Of a stretch of 15,809 nt of DNA, positions 13,293-15,809 are shown in pieces; positions within the stretch are counted from its first letter, which is position 1, and each line of letters begins with the position of its first letter. Origin of the DNA: Stagnihabitans sp038231775 (GTDB taxonomy: Bacteria > Pseudomonadota > Alphaproteobacteria > Rhodobacterales > Rhodobacteraceae). Position numbers and translations under genes: made by a program. The stretch covers positions 1-15,809 of the forward strand of contig JBBRKS010000086.1 of assembly GCA_038231775.1 (NCBI GenBank). The letters are read 5' to 3'. A model generated the notes under the pieces. It was not told where the DNA came from, searched no databases, and saw nothing but the letters and a program-made list of their open reading frames with translations.

Positions 13293-15809
13293 TCAGAACG
13301 TCAGACGCATCTGCGCGGTCAAGCTGTAGGCGTTCGACACCGAAGCACCGGCCCGCGCATCGGCCCGCAAGCTGATGAACATCTGCGACGGCTTGCCCGC
13401 CACGCCCGACAGGTCACGGCTGTAGTTATAGCCGAACGACAATTCGCCAAAGCTGCCCAGACCGTCAGAGGTGATTGTCTGGGTCTTGGTCGGATCGGAA
13501 TTGTCGCGGAAGAGCGAGTTGTGTGAGCCTGCGACGTCATCATACACGTTCGCCGAGACAAACACGGCGTGGTTCACCGTATCGTCCTTGCTGTCCAGAA
13601 CCTTCTGCAAGGTGCCGCCTGCGATCAGGACCAGCGATTCGAAGTCGCCCGACACAAGGGTAAAGTCGCTGCCATCCTTGGTGAACGACACCGACCCGCC
13701 GGTGCCCTTGCTATAGCTGAAGCCCAGTGCCGGGGTCAGCGACAGGCCATGCTCTGCATCAATCGGGATGGCATAGCTGAAGCGCGACCCGATGGTCAGG
13801 GCGTGGCCATTGCTGGACTGGTTCGCGATGCCCAGGCTGTTGGCCGGGTCCGCAAAGGATTCAGAGAAGTTGTACCTGATCGCGTCATACCGGACCTGAA
13901 CGTCGCCGGTCACACTGCCTTTGCGCCCGGTGACGTACAGGCCGCCATAGGTCTGGTTGAAGTCAGTCGTGATCTTGCCCAACGAAACCGAGGTCTGCTG
14001 ACCAACTGAATCCAGCGCGAACACGCCTTGATCGGAACTGCCCTTGTTGATCCCAAGGCTGCCGCCGAACACCAGCGTCCAGCCGTCATAGCGCCCATCG
14101 TAGCAGCCGTAGTCATAGCTCAACTGCGCACCGCCATAGGTGGCGCTGACCTCGCTAGACTGTTTGGCAGACCCGTTTGACGAACTGGAGCCGTTGACAG
14201 TCGCCTGTCCGCCCACCGCGCGTACAAAACCACCCGACCGGCAGACCCGTTCATCCAGTGTGTTGGTCCGCACGAAGGGGCTGGTCGGACGGTTGACGAT
14301 GTTGGTCAGAACCAGTTGGGTCAGGGACAGGTTAGACGCCAGGCCGCTGATGGCCGGGTTGGCCTCGCTTTGAATCGCAAGGCTTCCGTCGGCCAGCGTT
14401 ACAACCTTGTCGGTGATCGTACCGATCAGGCTTAGGCCCGTCACAGTGCCGACCATCGGGGCACTTGTCGGGTTGACGGCTTTGTCGACCTGAAAGAACA
14501 CGATGTCAGAGCCAAGGCCCGAGGTCGTCTTGTTGAAGGCAAAGTTGTAAGAGCCGGTCACCGCCCCCGAAACGGCGACAATCTTGTCGCTGGTGCGGCC
14601 CGCGCCGTCGACGTCCAGCTTGTAGGTGCCGCCGCCCGTCAACCCGCCGCCCAAGGTCAGGGAGTCTGTGGCAGCCACATTCTTTGTCAGGTCAACAATC
14701 CCCGAACTCGACATGTTGCCCGTCACATCAGCCGCACCGGTCACGGTCAGCGTGCCATTGTTGGTCAGCGGTCCGGCAATCTTGCTGCCGTTGCCCATGT
14801 CGATGGTGCCGTTGTTGGTCGCAGCGCCGGTATAGGTGCCGTTCAGGGCAATCTTTGACCCGGCGGTGTTTTGCAGGCTGACCGATCCAAGCGCGCCACC
14901 CGCCGCCACTGTGATCCCAACCGGGGCGGTGGAGTTGTTGGTGATGGTGCCCAGCCCGGTATATGCTCCGGTGACCGTCAAAGTCGCCGTCGACACGGCG
15001 TTGTTGGTAAAGTTCAGCCCGGCCGCGCCGACCGTGCCGTCAACGGTGAAGCTGCCAGAGTTGCTGACCGCACCGTTCAGGTTGCCGCCGCTGGCGACAA
15101 CGGTGCCGGCCGCGCCGTTGGTCAGCGTACCGCCCACCGTCGCCGTGTCCTGGTTGTTGAAGGTGCCGCCAGTGACATCTACCGTGCCGGTCACCGCACC
15201 AGCGCCCTTGTTGGTAAAGGTTCCGGCGGTGTTGGTGACACTCGCCACCGTGCCAGAGTTGTCGGCGGTGTCAGAGTTGCTGACCGCCCCAGCGGTGCCA
15301 GTCGCGGTGTTGGTGAACGTATTGGCGTTGCTGACCGTCCCCAGCATACCGGAGTTGGTGACGATCCCCGCACCGGTGATCGTGGTCGCTCCAGTAACTG
15401 AAGCGCCGGTGTTGTTGGCGAAGGTGCCAGCCGAAACGGCCACAGTCGTGGTGACCGAACCGCCCGAGTTGTTGTTGAACGTCCCGCCAGTATTGGTGAC
15501 GCTTGCCACGGTCCCTGCGTTGTCAGCCGTGCCCGAGTTCGAAACCGCCCCAGCCGTGCCGCCGGTGTTGTTGGTGAAGCTGTTGGCGTTGCTGACAGTC
15601 CCCAAAGTACCGGCGTTCGTGACAACGCCCGTCGCCGTGATCGTGGTGGCACCCGTGACCGAGGCTCCCGCCTTGTTGGCGAAGGTGCCGGCTGAAACCC
15701 CGACGGTGCCGCTCACCGAACCGCCCGAGTTGTTGTTGAACGTCCCGCCAGTATTGGTGACGCTCGCCACGGTCCCGGCGTTGTCAGCGGTGCCCGAGTT
15801 CGAAACCGC
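13293..15809 (-). CDS. Autotransporter adhesin, C-terminal part (5' end outside the window)
   Basis: The reading frame is open to the right edge, giving 838 residues of a longer protein. The GTG at 15770 is inside a repeat and is not the start. The N-terminal part seen is a Gly/Thr/Ser/Asn/Val-rich passenger of many short strands (TNTGGTFNNNSGG, GAVSNSG), typical of a secreted beta-helix, with 87-residue tandem repeats. From about 14260 down to the stop lies a domain of roughly 320 residues rich in alternating strands and aromatic residues, ending AQMRLTF. A terminal Phe is the outer-membrane assembly signal, so this is a type V barrel that exports the passenger to the cell surface. Two Cys codons (14241-14243 and 14103-14105) lie 46 codons apart at the start of the barrel. 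A role in adhesion or biofilm is inferred from the class. A strong terminator follows. Confidence 0.9.
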   Translation of the reverse strand, partial: AVSNSGTADNAGTVASVTNTGGTFNNNSGGSVSGTVGVSAGTFANKAGASVTGATTITATGVVTNAGTLGTVSNANSFTNNTGGTAGAVSNSGTADNAGTVASVTNTGGTFNNNSGGSVTTTVAVSAGTFANNTGASVTGATTITGAGIVTNSGMLGTVSNANTFTNTATGTAGAVSNSDTADNSGTVASVTNTAGTFTNKGAGAVTGTVDVTGGTFNNQDTATVGGTLTNGAAGTVVASGGNLNGAVSNSGSFTVDGTVGAAGLNFTNNAVSTATLTVTGAYTGLGTITNNSTAPVGITVAAGGALGSVSLQNTAGSKIALNGTYTGAATNNGTIDMGNGSKIAGPLTNNGTLTVTGAADVTGNMSSSGIVDLTKNVAATDSLTLGGGLTGGGTYKLDVDGAGRTSDKIVAVSGAVTGSYNFAFNKTTSGLGSDIVFFQVDKAVNPTSAPMVGTVTGLSLIGTITDKVVTLADGSLAIQSEANPAISGLASNLSLTQLVLTNIVNRPTSPFVRTNTLDERVCRSGGFVRAVGGQATVNGSSSSNGSAKQSSEVSATYGGAQLSYDYGCYDGRYDGWTLVFGGSLGINKGSSDQGVFALDSVGQQTSVSLGKITTDFNQTYGGLYVTGRKGSVTGDVQVRYDAIRYNFSESFADPANSLGIANQSSNGHALTIGSRFSYAIPIDAEHGLSLTPALGFSYSKGTGGSVSFTKDGSDFTLVSGDFESLVLIAGGTLQKVLDSKDDTVNHAVFVSANVYDDVAGSHNSLFRDNSDPTKTQTITSDGLGSFGELSFGYNYSRDLSGVAGKPSQMFISLRADARAGASVSNAYSLTAQMRLTF
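15249..15809 (-). repeat. 261-bp tandem repeats in the autotransporter passenger
   Basis: Two complete units, 15510-15770 and 15249-15509, encode 87 residues each, beginning VASVTNTGGTFNNNSGGSV and ending with GAVSNSxTADNxGT. The start of another unit's tail (15771-15809) runs to the window edge, and a more diverged copy follows on the other side (from 15248 downward). Because 261 is divisible by three, gain or loss of units keeps the frame. The array probably continues beyond the window. Confidence 0.9.

Overview
The window looks like a chromosomal segment of a marine-type Rhodobacteraceae (roseobacter-group alphaproteobacterium). This rests on high GC with strongly GC-biased third codon positions, roseobacter-like protein styles throughout, and the remains of an IS5-type insertion sequence of a kind I associate with this family. 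No rRNA, tRNA or CRISPR was seen. No taxonomic marker gene is present, so the assignment is an inference.

Left part (1-1863): a decayed IS5-family insertion sequence (1 to about 400) whose transposase end is broken by a stop codon, a frame change and an inserted perfect palindrome. It is followed by a 390-aa protein of unknown function (691-1863) with a winged-helix-like N-terminus, a Pro/Ala-rich linker and a helical C-terminal domain.

Metabolic part (2010-7088): two divergent units. On the minus strand lies a complete ABC importer of the nitrate/sulfonate/taurine type: substrate-binding protein 3798-4772, permease 2788-3597, ATPase 2010-2786. A hairpin between the binding-protein gene and the permease gene looks like an attenuator. 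On the plus strand lie a short-chain dehydrogenase (4993-5745) and a HisD-family dehydrogenase (5757-7088) 11 bases apart. No histidine genes are nearby and the HisD-like protein has altered active-site positions, so I read this as a small catabolic module: import of an organic solute (perhaps a hydroxylated sulfonate) followed by two NAD(P)-linked oxidations. The substrate is not determined by the sequence.

Signalling part (7246-12788): a minus-strand PP2C phosphatase gene overlaps a membrane-anchored Ser/Thr kinase gene by 11 bases. Next to the kinase, beyond a bidirectional terminator, are two small exported proteins on the plus strand (8765-9133 and 9156-9611, with a good sigma-70-type promoter). 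Divergent from these is a 409-aa exported protein with a peptidoglycan-binding-like domain and a duplicated motif. Together they suggest an envelope-facing phosphorylation system of the PpkA/PppA type, but without any type VI secretion structural gene in view. This is the best candidate here for an undescribed system.

Right end (13293 to the edge): the 3' part of a large minus-strand autotransporter adhesin. It has a beta-barrel ending in Phe, a strong intrinsic terminator, and 261-bp (87-aa) tandem repeats in the passenger running off the window.
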